Below are positions 32,493 through 41,705 of a stretch of 63,227 bases of DNA, one piece after another. The DNA lies in assembly GCA_021162745.1 (NCBI GenBank), contig JAGGYC010000123.1, forward strand, positions 1-63,227. Direction: 5' to 3'. Source of the DNA: Desulfuromonas sp. (GTDB lineage: Bacteria; Desulfobacterota; Desulfuromonadia; Desulfuromonadales; Desulfuromonadaceae). The notes beneath the pieces are model-generated. The model had not been told where the DNA came from. It worked only from the letters and a program-made list of their open reading frames with translations, and did not search any database. Position 1 is the first letter of the stretch. Each line of letters starts with the position of its first letter. The position numbers and the translations under genes were made by a program.

Positions 32493-34877
32493 TTAGTTGC
32501 CAAAAATACCTTTGAGAGCAGAGTCAATCAACTCTGCCCCCGGCTCAGACAAAATCGTCCCGGCCTCGGGTCCCAATTTTTCTTCTAGCTTTTTTTGTAG
32601 TTTACTCGTGGCCTTGCGAGTAGCGGTCTTCCCCAGTGCGGCAACATCAAAAGCAAAGGCGGGTTTATCATAACGTCCAGAAATGATCAGCGGCACCTTC
32701 CCCCAGCCCTCTTCATCACTGAGATAAGAACTTATCTTCGATTTCGGATCAAGCTCTGCAACAACAGCAGGAGCAAGATGAAGATCGAGGGTACTTTCAA
32801 TCTCACCACCTAAAGTCAGCACTCCGCGAGGATACAGCCGGGCACGACTGCCGACAAATTGACCATCAAAATTCAGCTGCCCACCGGTCAACAACTGAAC
32901 GATCCCCTTGCCCTGTTGAAAACGGAAGACACGCAATTCCGGGACCTGAATAAATTGAGCCAAGCTCCCCAACATCCCCGTTCCTGTCATCTGGCCATTA
33001 TCGACAATAAAGGAACCTGTCGCTGATAAATTTTGCTGAACACGAATCGACTGAGTACCGGCACCTTTAAATTCACCGTCAACACTTGCGGTTCCGCTTA
33101 ACACACCTTGATACTCAGGTTTCAACTGAGGGACCAACAGCTCAAGCTGTAAACCTTGGCCGGAAAGTTGGCCTTTATAGGTCAGACCCTGCTGGCGCAA
33201 ATCGACATGACCATTCAAACGAAAGGATCCGTTAGCAATGCGACCGACTATATCCTGATAACTTAAAACATTATTGCGCAACTGATAATTAGCCCGCACA
33301 CCGTCAACCTGCATCTGTTGATACAGAAGTTGGCCAATCTCAACACTGCCGGTGATCGTCAAAGGGAGATTTATCGGACCGGGCTCGTTAATCTCACGAT
33401 AAACGTTTTTCCCAGCCGATGTAACAACAGACATGGACGATTCGACGGTTCTTGAAACAGAGGCCGAGGAGATATGATCAAAATCAATAAGACCACTGTC
33501 CATCGACAACTGCATAACAGGACGCAAGGCACGCCAGTCGTCACTCGACAGCGTAAGCTGCAAGATATTGTCACCGAGAACCAACCGCAATGCTTCGGAA
33601 CTCAGCTTCGCCCCTTGAAGAGTGACGATCCCTTCCAGTCGTGGGCGGACCCCTCCTATCGTCAACTGAACAGCGTCAAGGGTAATACGCGCCTGTTTAA
33701 CCAGATTCTTCCCATCGTCACTACGGCCCCGCAAGGAGCAATGTAGCGCAACATCACCGGCAGGATCAAATCCACTGACTTCACGACTGATCGACGAAGG
33801 AAGATGGTCAATAACTGTGCGTAACGGCCATCGCTCGGCCGTGACCGTTAAATCAAGCTGCGGTTGCCGATCGAGCTGTGAAACCTCGCCGACAATCTGC
33901 ACAGGGATCCCATCATAATCAAGGGCAAAATTCTCCAGAGAAAGGCGCTTGGCCGCAGCATCAAATACCGCATTAAGGGCAACAGAAATCTGTTGAGATC
34001 GAACGGGGAACTTCGGCAAACGGTTAAGTGATAGATCCAGATCTTTAAGGAGCACCTCACCTTTTGCCCGAATACTTGCCCCGACTGAACCCGCCACATT
34101 GAGATCAACACCCAAGGTTAAGTCATCAAGGCGTCCATCGATCTGTTGGCGATAGTACGGCTGAAATGGGATAAGATTTAAATTATCGACAATGATATCA
34201 AGATCGACTTTTTTCTGGCCGAGAGCAAAGGTTCCTTCAATATCGACGGGGGAACCATTCAATTTGCCCCATAAAGTCAGTGAAGATTGTCGATCAAAAG
34301 ACAATTGACTAATCTTCAAATCAAAATCAGTCAGCTTGTAACGATGGGGAGCCCCACCGAATGAATGGTCTTTAAACAGTAACTCGCCGCGATTGACATA
34401 GAGTTTTGAGATTAACAGATCAATGCCATTATCTGCGCCGGAGGCGGAAGTCACCGTTGATGCTTTAACGGCAGGGTTCTGCTTATCATCGAACAGATCA
34501 CTGAAATTAAAATGCCCGTCTTTGGAACGTTCAATGTTAAGACGTGGATGTTCGAGGCGAATTTCATCAATGACAACTCGCTGCAACAACAAGGGCCAGA
34601 ACTGATAGCGTAAAACGACTTTCTCAGCAGCAATCAACATGGAACGGTTGTCGTGATCAAGGATTTCCAACTGGGTTAATGTCACCCCGGAAAACAGACT
34701 CACATCGACTGAAGCCAGCTTTACCTTGCGCTGAAGCTGTTGTTCCATAACCGGAACCACTGCATCGCGTACCCGTTCCGGGGTCACAAGGAAATGTGCA
34801 GCAATAAGCAGTGCGGCCACAACGATGAGGCTACCCAAGGCAAAAAGACTAAAATACTTTAGAACTTTACTGCCCAT
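32493..34877 (-). CDS. AsmA-family envelope protein
   Basis: The 794-residue protein has one N-terminal membrane helix (LFALGSLIVVAALLIAAHFL, about 9-29), an AsmA N-terminal segment (TPERVRDAVVPVMEQQLQRKV), and a long beta-rich periplasmic region. The late segment GTASVDGEFKGAG and QLLTGGQLNFDG are typical of the AsmA_2-type C-terminus. The tail is helical and basic (KTATRKATSKLQKKLEEKLG). Family members are bridge-like lipid-transfer proteins affecting outer-membrane composition. The ATG at 34877 follows GGAGGGG; longer frames upstream are hydrophilic and unsupported. It precedes the PilZ gene. Confidence 0.85.
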   Translation of the reverse strand: MGSKVLKYFSLFALGSLIVVAALLIAAHFLVTPERVRDAVVPVMEQQLQRKVKLASVDVSLFSGVTLTQLEILDHDNRSMLIAAEKVVLRYQFWPLLLQRVVIDEIRLEHPRLNIERSKDGHFNFSDLFDDKQNPAVKASTVTSASGADNGIDLLISKLYVNRGELLFKDHSFGGAPHRYKLTDFDLKISQLSFDRQSSLTLWGKLNGSPVDIEGTFALGQKKVDLDIIVDNLNLIPFQPYYRQQIDGRLDDLTLGVDLNVAGSVGASIRAKGEVLLKDLDLSLNRLPKFPVRSQQISVALNAVFDAAAKRLSLENFALDYDGIPVQIVGEVSQLDRQPQLDLTVTAERWPLRTVIDHLPSSISREVSGFDPAGDVALHCSLRGRSDDGKNLVKQARITLDAVQLTIGGVRPRLEGIVTLQGAKLSSEALRLVLGDNILQLTLSSDDWRALRPVMQLSMDSGLIDFDHISSASVSRTVESSMSVVTSAGKNVYREINEPGPINLPLTITGSVEIGQLLYQQMQVDGVRANYQLRNNVLSYQDIVGRIANGSFRLNGHVDLRQQGLTYKGQLSGQGLQLELLVPQLKPEYQGVLSGTASVDGEFKGAGTQSIRVQQNLSATGSFIVDNGQMTGTGMLGSLAQFIQVPELRVFRFQQGKGIVQLLTGGQLNFDGQFVGSRARLYPRGVLTLGGEIESTLDLHLAPAVVAELDPKSKISSYLSDEEGWGKVPLIISGRYDKPAFAFDVAALGKTATRKATSKLQKKLEEKLGPEAGTILSEPGAELIDSALKGIFGN

Positions 34878-35080
34878 ATCCCCTCCACGCTGCCAAGTGC
34901 AACCGGTCAGCAGAACCATCAAAAACATGTTATCGGATTGATTAACTTGTAAACTGTCGTTGAGCGCGTAACTTGCGAACAACTAAAATCACTTAAACAT
35001 CCCACACAACCTGGCAAATAAAAAATAAATTATGCCTTTTTTCTCATGACAAAGCAACACGGCAATGGACGATTTCCTGA

Positions 35081-35425
35081 TCACGGCGCCAGGCCAAGTT
35101 GTCGGCGAAGACCGGGTGGCAATTCACGCCAACTTCGCGGAGCAGATGCCGAGGGAACCAGTGCTCGATAGGGACACCCTTCGGGCAGCACCCCCAGGGC
35201 AATCACTTCGGGAGAAAGTGGCACACACTCTTTTTTCATTGAACAACGCTGTTCATAGATAGTGCATTGCCGCGAATGCAGGTCAAGAAATTCGCAGGGT
35301 ACTGCGGTCAAATAAATCTGGTCGTTGTAGTCGACCTTCCCATAACAACAGCGTCCACAGCGCTGGCAAAGTCCTTCCCACTGCTCAACCGTCATCGACG
35401 CCAAGGGTGGCTGATCAATGGCCAC
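35081..35425 (-). CDS. YkgJ-family cysteine-cluster protein
   Basis: This 114-residue protein binds a metal or iron-sulfur cluster through a conserved Cys pattern: CQRCGRCCYGKV, then a C in AVPCEFLD, CTIYEQRC, and CPYRALVP. The YkgJ/UPF0260 family has no settled function. The GTG start at 35425 has a GGAG site at good distance and overlaps the end of the TPR gene; an ATG at 35395 has no ribosome-binding site. It is the last gene of the DUF512-TPR-YkgJ set. Confidence 0.82.
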   Translation of the reverse strand: MAIDQPPLASMTVEQWEGLCQRCGRCCYGKVDYNDQIYLTAVPCEFLDLHSRQCTIYEQRCSMKKECVPLSPEVIALGVLPEGCPYRALVPSASAPRSWRELPPGLRRQLGLAP

Positions 35426-36197
35426 TTAACGCTCCAAGCACCGCCTTAACTTCAACGATGATATCGGCGGCGGCAGGACTTGTTTCCCACTGCAAAAACA
35501 ATTTAAAACAGTCCGCAGCCTGCATCTCTTCATCCTGATCAAGATACAGATAACCAAGAGTAAGCCACGCTTGGGCATACTGCTCATCGGACTCAAGAGC
35601 GCTCCTGGCAAATTTTTCTGCGGCGACATAGTCACCCTCATCATAAAATAATTCGGCTAAATTACTGTTGGCCTCCGCATCTTCGGGGTCTAATTCCAGT
35701 GCTTTCAGGTACCATTCTTTCGCCCGGAACAGATCATCCAACTCAAGATAGAGGTCTCCCAGAGTATTAACAGCCGCGAGGCATGCATCGTCACGTTCGA
35801 GGGCCTGCTGACAACAGCACACAGCCTGCTCAATCTTATCTTGTGCCGCATGCAGCAAGCCGATACGAACCAGCGCCTCCCCGGCCACAACCGGATTATC
35901 CAGCAAGCGCTGATAACTCTGTCGTGCTTGGGAAAAATCATCCCGACCGAAATATTCATCGCCGAGGGCCAGGATGACATCGGGATCGACATCACTGCGC
36001 GATGCTGTTGTTTCCAGCAAATCGATCGCTTTTTCCTCTTGGTTATTTTCGGTCAGCGCTTCCGCCAGCAGAACAACAATTTCATCGTTTTCGGGATAAT
36101 TACGATTCGCCTCGGCGAGTGCATTAATCGCTTTTTTCGCCTCACCATTTTCCAACAATACTGTTGCCTGCTCGATAATTTGCTCAATCGGATTCAT
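35415..36197 (-). CDS. Tetratricopeptide-repeat protein
   Basis: The 260-residue cytoplasmic protein consists almost entirely of about six to seven TPR helices pairs (for example QARQSYQRLLDNPVVAGEAL, LDLAKEW-type repeats such as RAKEWYLKALELDPEDAEAN and AAEKFARSALESDEQYAQAW). There is no signal peptide. TPR arrays mediate protein-protein interaction; no partner can be named. The start overlaps the DUF512 gene stop as ATGA, so translation is coupled. The final 20 residues lie in the YkgJ gene overlap. Confidence 0.87.
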   Translation of the reverse strand: MNPIEQIIEQATVLLENGEAKKAINALAEANRNYPENDEIVVLLAEALTENNQEEKAIDLLETTASRSDVDPDVILALGDEYFGRDDFSQARQSYQRLLDNPVVAGEALVRIGLLHAAQDKIEQAVCCCQQALERDDACLAAVNTLGDLYLELDDLFRAKEWYLKALELDPEDAEANSNLAELFYDEGDYVAAEKFARSALESDEQYAQAWLTLGYLYLDQDEEMQAADCFKLFLQWETSPAAADIIVEVKAVLGALSGH

Positions 36198-37513
36198 ATG
36201 GCACCGTTTCCTCCTTCGTCCGGCGCTGAGGCCAGAAAATCAACAAATTCAAAAATCCCCCATGGCGTTGCCGAAACTTTTGCCACTTCGACATTTAGCG
36301 CATCTGAGATCTGTTCCAAGCTAACATCATCGAGCAACACATCTTCCCCTTCACGGCAGACGACATCGGGTAAGATAAGGATTCTACCGCAGTTATAGTC
36401 GCGTAACTGCTCAATAATATCTTTGCCGGTCAACAGCCCAACAACACTGACATGACCGGAAAAAAAATGATTGTAGACCACTTTCACAGTCAATCGGCTC
36501 CCTGTCTTTTGATTAAATTGATCGACAAAGGAGCACAGCTCTTGAGCTGCCGATTCTCCGGTAACCAGGGTAGCCGTCAGCCCGGGATACGACTCTACTT
36601 CTTTAAGAACCTCTTGGGCATCACGACGAAAAAGGGGAATCAATCCGACACCATTTTCAATCTGAGCTAAGTCTTCATAACAATCCAGATCAGGAAAAGA
36701 GCATTCCCCCTGTAGGTAGAACTCATCCGCGGCAAAAACAAACCGGGTTCCGTACTGATCGAGCAACTTACGTTGCCAGCAATGTATCTGCTCAATAACA
36801 CGCTGTGCTTCGTCACAACTAAAAGCACGTAAGACAGGCAAGGCATGACGATGGCCGGTAAGACCAACAGGAACAACAGCCAGGGAGAGCACACCGGGGA
36901 ACAAGGTTGAAAGCTCTGCGATGGTCTGATCAAGACACGATGCATCATTGATATCGGGGCACAAAACAATCTGTGTGTGTAATTCAATTCCGGCCTCAAC
37001 CAACCGCTTGAGCGTTGGCATCACAGGAGATAATGATCGACCAAGTAATGTACTGCGCACGGCAATATCTGTGGCATGAACAGAGACATACAGTGGTGAA
37101 AGTCTCTGCTCAATAATGCGCGTCATATCAGACTCTGACAGATTCGTCAGGGTGATATAGGCACCGTATAGATAAGAAAACCGGTAATCATCATCACGCA
37201 CATAGAGGCTTTTTCTCAAGCCCGTCGGCAGCTGTCGGACAAAACAGAACTGACAGTTGTTGCTACACTGCCGCAGCACAGGATGCTCAAACCCCAGGCC
37301 AAGGGGATCATCGGCATCCCGTTCCAGCTCAAGGTCCCACAGCTCTCCGTTATTTTTTTCAATATCGAGTACCAGCTCTTCACCGTGTGCATAGAGCTGA
37401 TAATCAATCAAATCATTAATTTCATTACCATTGATGGCCACCAGCTTATCACCAATTTCAAGATCAAGCTGTTCCCCAATGCTTCCCGAATCCATCGTTA
37501 TAATTTCCAGCAT
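36194..37513 (-). CDS. DUF512 radical-SAM protein with N-terminal PDZ domain
   Basis: The 439-residue protein has a PDZ-like N-terminus (MDSGSIGEQLDLEIGDKLVA in two adjacent parts, about 1-60). A radical SAM-type cysteine motif CSNNCQFCF lies near residue 83, and the DUF512 C-terminal domain includes ATLVTGESAAQEL and YNHFFSGHVSVVGLLTGKD. The family is conserved across bacteria, often near der/engA; the function is not established. A companion TPR gene overlaps its end. The gene follows hfq, separated by a terminator and about 60 bases. Confidence 0.88.
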   Translation of the reverse strand: MLEIITMDSGSIGEQLDLEIGDKLVAINGNEINDLIDYQLYAHGEELVLDIEKNNGELWDLELERDADDPLGLGFEHPVLRQCSNNCQFCFVRQLPTGLRKSLYVRDDDYRFSYLYGAYITLTNLSESDMTRIIEQRLSPLYVSVHATDIAVRSTLLGRSLSPVMPTLKRLVEAGIELHTQIVLCPDINDASCLDQTIAELSTLFPGVLSLAVVPVGLTGHRHALPVLRAFSCDEAQRVIEQIHCWQRKLLDQYGTRFVFAADEFYLQGECSFPDLDCYEDLAQIENGVGLIPLFRRDAQEVLKEVESYPGLTATLVTGESAAQELCSFVDQFNQKTGSRLTVKVVYNHFFSGHVSVVGLLTGKDIIEQLRDYNCGRILILPDVVCREGEDVLLDDVSLEQISDALNVEVAKVSATPWGIFEFVDFLASAPDEGGNGAI

Positions 37514-37576
37514 AAGACGCCTAAACCTGAACCCTTGTGTACCGCCAGCTACTCACGGAATCAGGATAAAATAAAG

Positions 37577-37610
37577 ACAGGCCCCCGCTGTAATCCAGAC
37601 GGAGACCTGT
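37577..37610 (-). terminator. Rho-independent terminator of hfq
   Basis: A 10-bp stem with G-T wobbles (ACAGGTCTCC with GGGGGCCTGT on the minus strand) and a 14-base loop is followed by TTTATTTT. It ends the mutL-miaA-hfq transcript. Confidence 0.7.
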
Positions 37611-37635
37611 TTTCGTTGTTTATGTGTGGCCAGTA

Positions 37636-37869
37636 CTAGTCACGACCTCCGTGCAGCTTGAATGTCCCGTCCGCTGACGTAATTGAAGAAATTGCATGCT
37701 TATACAGCAGAAAATCTCCGCCGCTTTCAACCAGAACGCAAAAATTATCGAAAGACTTGATGTAACCCTGCAACTGCTCACCTGACATCATGACAACAGT
37801 AATTTTGACGCGCTCTTTACGCGCTTGATTCAGATATTGGTCTTGAATATTAAATGGTGTTTTTGCCAT
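37636..37869 (-). CDS. hfq: RNA chaperone Hfq
   Basis: The 77-residue Sm-like protein forms hexamers that pair small RNAs with mRNAs. Both Sm motifs are clear: NQARKERVKITVVMMSGEQL with GYIKSFDNFCVLVES, and LLYKHAISSITS (Hfq signature YKHAIS). The C-terminus is short (DGTFKLHGGRD). The ATG at 37869 has an AAGGAG site. It follows miaA by 14 bases in the classical mutL-miaA-hfq order. Confidence 0.96.
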   Translation of the reverse strand: MAKTPFNIQDQYLNQARKERVKITVVMMSGEQLQGYIKSFDNFCVLVESGGDFLLYKHAISSITSADGTFKLHGGRD

Positions 37870-37883
37870 GATTTTCAACTCCT

Positions 37884-38819
37884 TCAGTGTGCATTTAAAT
37901 AAAAATTTTCAATCCATGCAAGGATATTATCAAACTCACTCTTGTAATCAACCCAAATTATCGACTTATCTTTTCTAAACCATGTTAGCTGACGCTTCGC
38001 ATAGCGACGCGAATCCTGCTGAATCCAAGCGACGGCATCATCTAAAGACATACCCTCCCGCAGATGTGCTATGGCTTGCCGGTAACCAATTGTACGCATA
38101 GACTTAAGATTCGGGTGATAACCCTGCGCCAACAAAAACCTCGTCTCATCCAATACTCCCTGTTTAATCATCAGCTCAACACGGTCGTTGATTCTCTGGT
38201 ACAGTAAGGCCCGATCCATCGTAACGGCCAACTTCAGTACCCGGTACGGCTGCTCCCGAAAACCGTGTTCACTCTGCCAGCGAGATAACGCAACCCCCGT
38301 CGTCTCAAAAACCTCAATACCCCGAATAATCCGCGTGATATCATGGGGATGTAACTTCTCGGCCAAGACAGGGTCACACTGCTGCAACAATCGATGAACA
38401 GAACCCATATTCCGTTGTTCCCGGTCAAGCAATTGCTGCCGTAAAACAGCATCTTCACCAGGCAGATCAAGCAACCCGTCAGTAAGCGCACGAATATACA
38501 GTCCGGTTCCACCAACGACAAGAGGCAAATTCCCCCGAGCGTGTATTTGTGCAATCGCCTCGTGTGCGTGTTCAGAAAAGTCAGCAACACTGAACTTTTC
38601 ATCCGGATTGACAACATCAATCAGATGATGAGTAACGGCTTGGCGTTCCTCGGTCGTTGCCTTGGCCGTACCGATATCCATCTGACGGTACACTTGGCGT
38701 GAATCCGCCGAGACAACCTCAACGGGGTACTTTTGCGCCAGCTTTACGGCTAATCCTGTTTTTCCTGATGCGGTCGGACCACAGACAACCAGCAATGGGA
38801 TACGCGTATCATTTCTCAT
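37884..38819 (-). CDS. miaA: tRNA dimethylallyltransferase
   Basis: The 311-residue enzyme isopentenylates A37 of tRNAs reading UNN codons. Walker A VVCGPTASGKTGLAVKLA is at the N-terminus. SADSRQVYRQMDIGTAK, HHLIDVVNP, and GGTGLYIRAL are conserved family motifs, and RYAKRQLTWFRKD is the C-terminal tRNA-binding signature. The start overlaps the mutL stop (ATGA), so translation is coupled. Confidence 0.96.
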   Translation of the reverse strand: MRNDTRIPLLVVCGPTASGKTGLAVKLAQKYPVEVVSADSRQVYRQMDIGTAKATTEERQAVTHHLIDVVNPDEKFSVADFSEHAHEAIAQIHARGNLPLVVGGTGLYIRALTDGLLDLPGEDAVLRQQLLDREQRNMGSVHRLLQQCDPVLAEKLHPHDITRIIRGIEVFETTGVALSRWQSEHGFREQPYRVLKLAVTMDRALLYQRINDRVELMIKQGVLDETRFLLAQGYHPNLKSMRTIGYRQAIAHLREGMSLDDAVAWIQQDSRRYAKRQLTWFRKDKSIIWVDYKSEFDNILAWIENFYLNAH

Positions 38820-40645
38820 GCCCGTCTAAACATCTTCTCTAAGTCGCGCAATGTAATACGCTGCATCACCGGCCGACCATGGGGACAATGACGATTAAAA
38901 TCCACATTATCAAGCTGATCGAGTAATGCCGTCATCTCATCAGCGACAAGCCTTTGGTTAGCACGAATCATACCATGGCAGGCCATCTGGATAAGAACAT
39001 GGTCCAGAGCCAATTGTGACAGACCACTGACACCAACCGAAGCAAACTCGGAAAGCATGTCACAAACCATTGTTTTCACGTCAACTTCTCCAAGTATTGC
39101 CGGAACAGCCTTGAGAGCCCAACTCGTCCCACCAAAAGGTTCGAGATCAAAGCCTAGCTGTTTTAAACCCTCTAAATTTTCCTGCAATTCAGCGTCTTCG
39201 CGTAGATTAAGGTCAAGAATCTCGGGAAATAACAACTCCTGCCGTTCAATACCACCAGCAATATACTGCTTTTTCAAGCGTTCAAAACCAATCCGTTCGT
39301 GTGCTGCGTGCTGATCAATCAACACCAGATCTTCACCATCTTCACACAAGATATAACTGCGATGAAATTGGCCAATAATTGTCAATGACGCAAAATAACC
39401 CCGCGTTTCAACGGGTAGCCCCGGCGTATCTTCTCCACTCGGAGTTTGGTCAGGCTCAAGTCGAGACAATAGCCTTTCATGTTGCAGATAGGCAGACTCG
39501 CTTTCTTGAACCAACGCTGAACGGAATCCCGAAGAGCACCGGTCAGCCGGCAAACGTTCCATTGCCGACTGACCGGCAAAAGCAGTTTTTCCCTTCAACA
39601 GAGGAACTGCCAAGGCTAAAGAAGAGGGGATTTCTGCCGCAACCGGGGCGGGCTCTGCACAACGCAGGGTTTGACGAATGGTTTGACTAACAAAATCATG
39701 CACCATGCGCTGGTCATGAAAACGTACTTCGTGCTTTGTTGGGTGAACATTAACATCCACCTTTTCGGAATCAAGAGTCAGAAAAAGCACACACACCGGA
39801 TAGCGCCCCTTCATCAACAACTGTCGGTAACCATCGAGAATTGCATGCTGAAGAACACGATCCTTAACAAACCGACCATTAATAAAACTATAGATCGCCT
39901 GAGTTGTCGAACGATTAAGGGATGGATGAGCGACATATCCTGTCAGTTTCAGGGATTTCTCTCCACCATCAACTTCGATCAACTGCTGAACAACGGGACG
40001 TCCAAGAAGATCGGCAATGCGATCTCGCTGATTTTTTTGTCGATAGAGATCAAGGATCACCCGACCATTGTGGATCAACTTGAATTGAACGTAATAATGT
40101 GGCAGTGACAGCCGAGTAACAATCTCGGCAATATGGCCGAATTCTGTTTCATCACGACGCAAAAACTTTCGCCGGGCCGGGAGGTTGAAAAATAGATCTT
40201 TGACCTCAAAGCACGTTCCGCCGGCAATGGCCAGCTGTTCATGGTGTCTGACGACTCCGCCAACCAGTTGCAATCGGTTACCGATACTGTCTTCAGTCTG
40301 GCGACTGGAAACAGTCAATCGCGACACAGCTGAGATAGACGGTAACGCTTCACCTCGAAAACCGAGAAACTGAAGGTGAAATAGATCATTTTCACTGCGA
40401 ATTTTACTGGTGGCATGGCGTTCAAAGCAGAGGAAAATATCATCACTGCCCATACCACAACCATCATCACTCACCCGTATCAGCTTCTTACCACCGCGTT
40501 CCACCTCGACGGTTATCTGCTTGGCGCCAGCATCGAGGGCATTTTCAACCAATTCTTTCACAACCGAAGAGGGACGTTCAACCACCTCGCCAGCGGCAAT
40601 TTGATTACATAGTTTTTCAGGTAAAATAGCAATTTTCTGTTGCAT
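38816..40645 (-). CDS. mutL: DNA mismatch repair protein MutL (endonuclease type)
   Basis: The 609-residue protein has an N-terminal GHKL ATPase (LCNQIAAGEVVERPSSVVKE, VSDDGCGM, HATSKI, GFRGEALPSI; about 1-330) and a C-terminal dimerisation/nicking domain. The endonuclease motif DQHA(x2)E(x4)E is present as DQHAAHERIGFE (near residue 447). The downstream motifs ACHGMIRAN and NRHCPHGRPV, which bind zinc in nicking MutL proteins, are intact. This is the type used by bacteria that lack MutH. It begins the mutL-miaA-hfq operon. Confidence 0.96.
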   Translation of the reverse strand: MQQKIAILPEKLCNQIAAGEVVERPSSVVKELVENALDAGAKQITVEVERGGKKLIRVSDDGCGMGSDDIFLCFERHATSKIRSENDLFHLQFLGFRGEALPSISAVSRLTVSSRQTEDSIGNRLQLVGGVVRHHEQLAIAGGTCFEVKDLFFNLPARRKFLRRDETEFGHIAEIVTRLSLPHYYVQFKLIHNGRVILDLYRQKNQRDRIADLLGRPVVQQLIEVDGGEKSLKLTGYVAHPSLNRSTTQAIYSFINGRFVKDRVLQHAILDGYRQLLMKGRYPVCVLFLTLDSEKVDVNVHPTKHEVRFHDQRMVHDFVSQTIRQTLRCAEPAPVAAEIPSSLALAVPLLKGKTAFAGQSAMERLPADRCSSGFRSALVQESESAYLQHERLLSRLEPDQTPSGEDTPGLPVETRGYFASLTIIGQFHRSYILCEDGEDLVLIDQHAAHERIGFERLKKQYIAGGIERQELLFPEILDLNLREDAELQENLEGLKQLGFDLEPFGGTSWALKAVPAILGEVDVKTMVCDMLSEFASVGVSGLSQLALDHVLIQMACHGMIRANQRLVADEMTALLDQLDNVDFNRHCPHGRPVMQRITLRDLEKMFRRA

Positions 40646-40675
40646 GAATTCCAGTCTCGGCTCATATCATGAAAA

Positions 40676-40697
40676 AAGGCCGGCATACGCCGACCTT
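40676..40697 (-). terminator. Rho-independent terminator after the ExeA-like gene
   Basis: On the minus strand AAGGTCGGC pairs with GCCGGCCTT across a GTAT loop, followed by a T run (TTTTTT). It lies about 33 bases after the ExeA-like stop and before mutL. Confidence 0.85.
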
Positions 40698-40729
40698 GAA
40701 CATTCACCTAACAGTATATGTTCTGCCAA

Positions 40730-41632
40730 CTACAGTCGACGCTGTTCCATCCGGGTTAGCAGCGCATCAATTTTATCCAGATGTTGATCAACACCCCGCT
40801 GAGAATCCGCCAGGGGCAACTCAATCAAACCAAGATCACCCGCGACGCTCTCGACAATTTTCGGCTCAACCCGCACTAATTTTTGTAGGTAGGATTCAAA
40901 TAAACAATTGTCGCACAGCGTATTAATCAGACGGGGTATGCCGGCAGAATAACGGTAGATCAACTGTACCGCAGGTTCTGAAAAAAGCATATTACGTGCA
41001 CCTGCCACCTTAAGGCGATGTTTGATATAGGCTAACGTCGATTCTTCCGTCAGCGAATGGAGATAATAACGCATGGCTACACGTTGGGCGAGGGGCTCAT
41101 CAAGGCGAAGACACTCCTCCACCTCCGGCAGCCCAAAGAAGATGAGGTTGAGTAATTTCTTTCCTGGAATCTCAAGATTAAGCAAGCCGCGAAACTCTTC
41201 CATCAGAGCCCGGGTCTGCAGCATTTGTGCTTCATCGATCAAGACAACAGCCCGTCGACCCTGCTGGTCAATTTCAAGCAGGCGCTCATACAGCTGCTTA
41301 AGCACCGTCAAACGGTCTGCAGCAGGTTCTGTAACACCCAGCTGCATGGCAATGCGTGTCAGAATCCACTCTGGAGTGATTCCGGAGTGAACCATAACCA
41401 ACAATGACGACTCATAGAGCTCTGCCGGTAGAGCATCAAGCATCCGGCGGGCCAATGTTGTTTTACCTGACCCAATCCCTCCGACAAGAACCGCCAGACC
41501 CTTGTCGGAATCAACAGCTCGAAGAAAGCGGGTTAAAGCTTGACTGTGCTGTTCACTGTCAAAATAAAACCGCGCGTCAGGGGCATTGGAAAACGCCTCA
41601 CGTTCCAAGCCAAAATATTCCGTATAGCTCAT
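40730..41632 (-). CDS. ExeA-like AAA ATPase
   Basis: The 300-residue protein begins with the ExeA/GspA signature YTEYFGLEREAFSNAPDARFYF (split: YFGLEREAFSNAPD near residue 5). It has Walker A VGGIGSGKTTLAR near 50, Walker B AVVLIDEAQML near 127 and a sensor region. No C-terminal membrane or peptidoglycan-binding segment follows, unlike full-length ExeA. Such short forms occur in type II secretion, pilus or exopolysaccharide loci. Its role here is not clear, since the neighbours are a TPR protein and mutL. A CTGTGCT sequence upstream of the ATG gives only a weak ribosome-binding site. Confidence 0.87.
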   Translation of the reverse strand: MSYTEYFGLEREAFSNAPDARFYFDSEQHSQALTRFLRAVDSDKGLAVLVGGIGSGKTTLARRMLDALPAELYESSLLVMVHSGITPEWILTRIAMQLGVTEPAADRLTVLKQLYERLLEIDQQGRRAVVLIDEAQMLQTRALMEEFRGLLNLEIPGKKLLNLIFFGLPEVEECLRLDEPLAQRVAMRYYLHSLTEESTLAYIKHRLKVAGARNMLFSEPAVQLIYRYSAGIPRLINTLCDNCLFESYLQKLVRVEPKIVESVAGDLGLIELPLADSQRGVDQHLDKIDALLTRMEQRRL

Positions 41633-41705
41633 AGCACAGATCCAAAAATCTAAAAAACAATATCAAAGGCCGCATTCGACCAAGCCCAGCGTCAGTTAAA
41701 AGGTG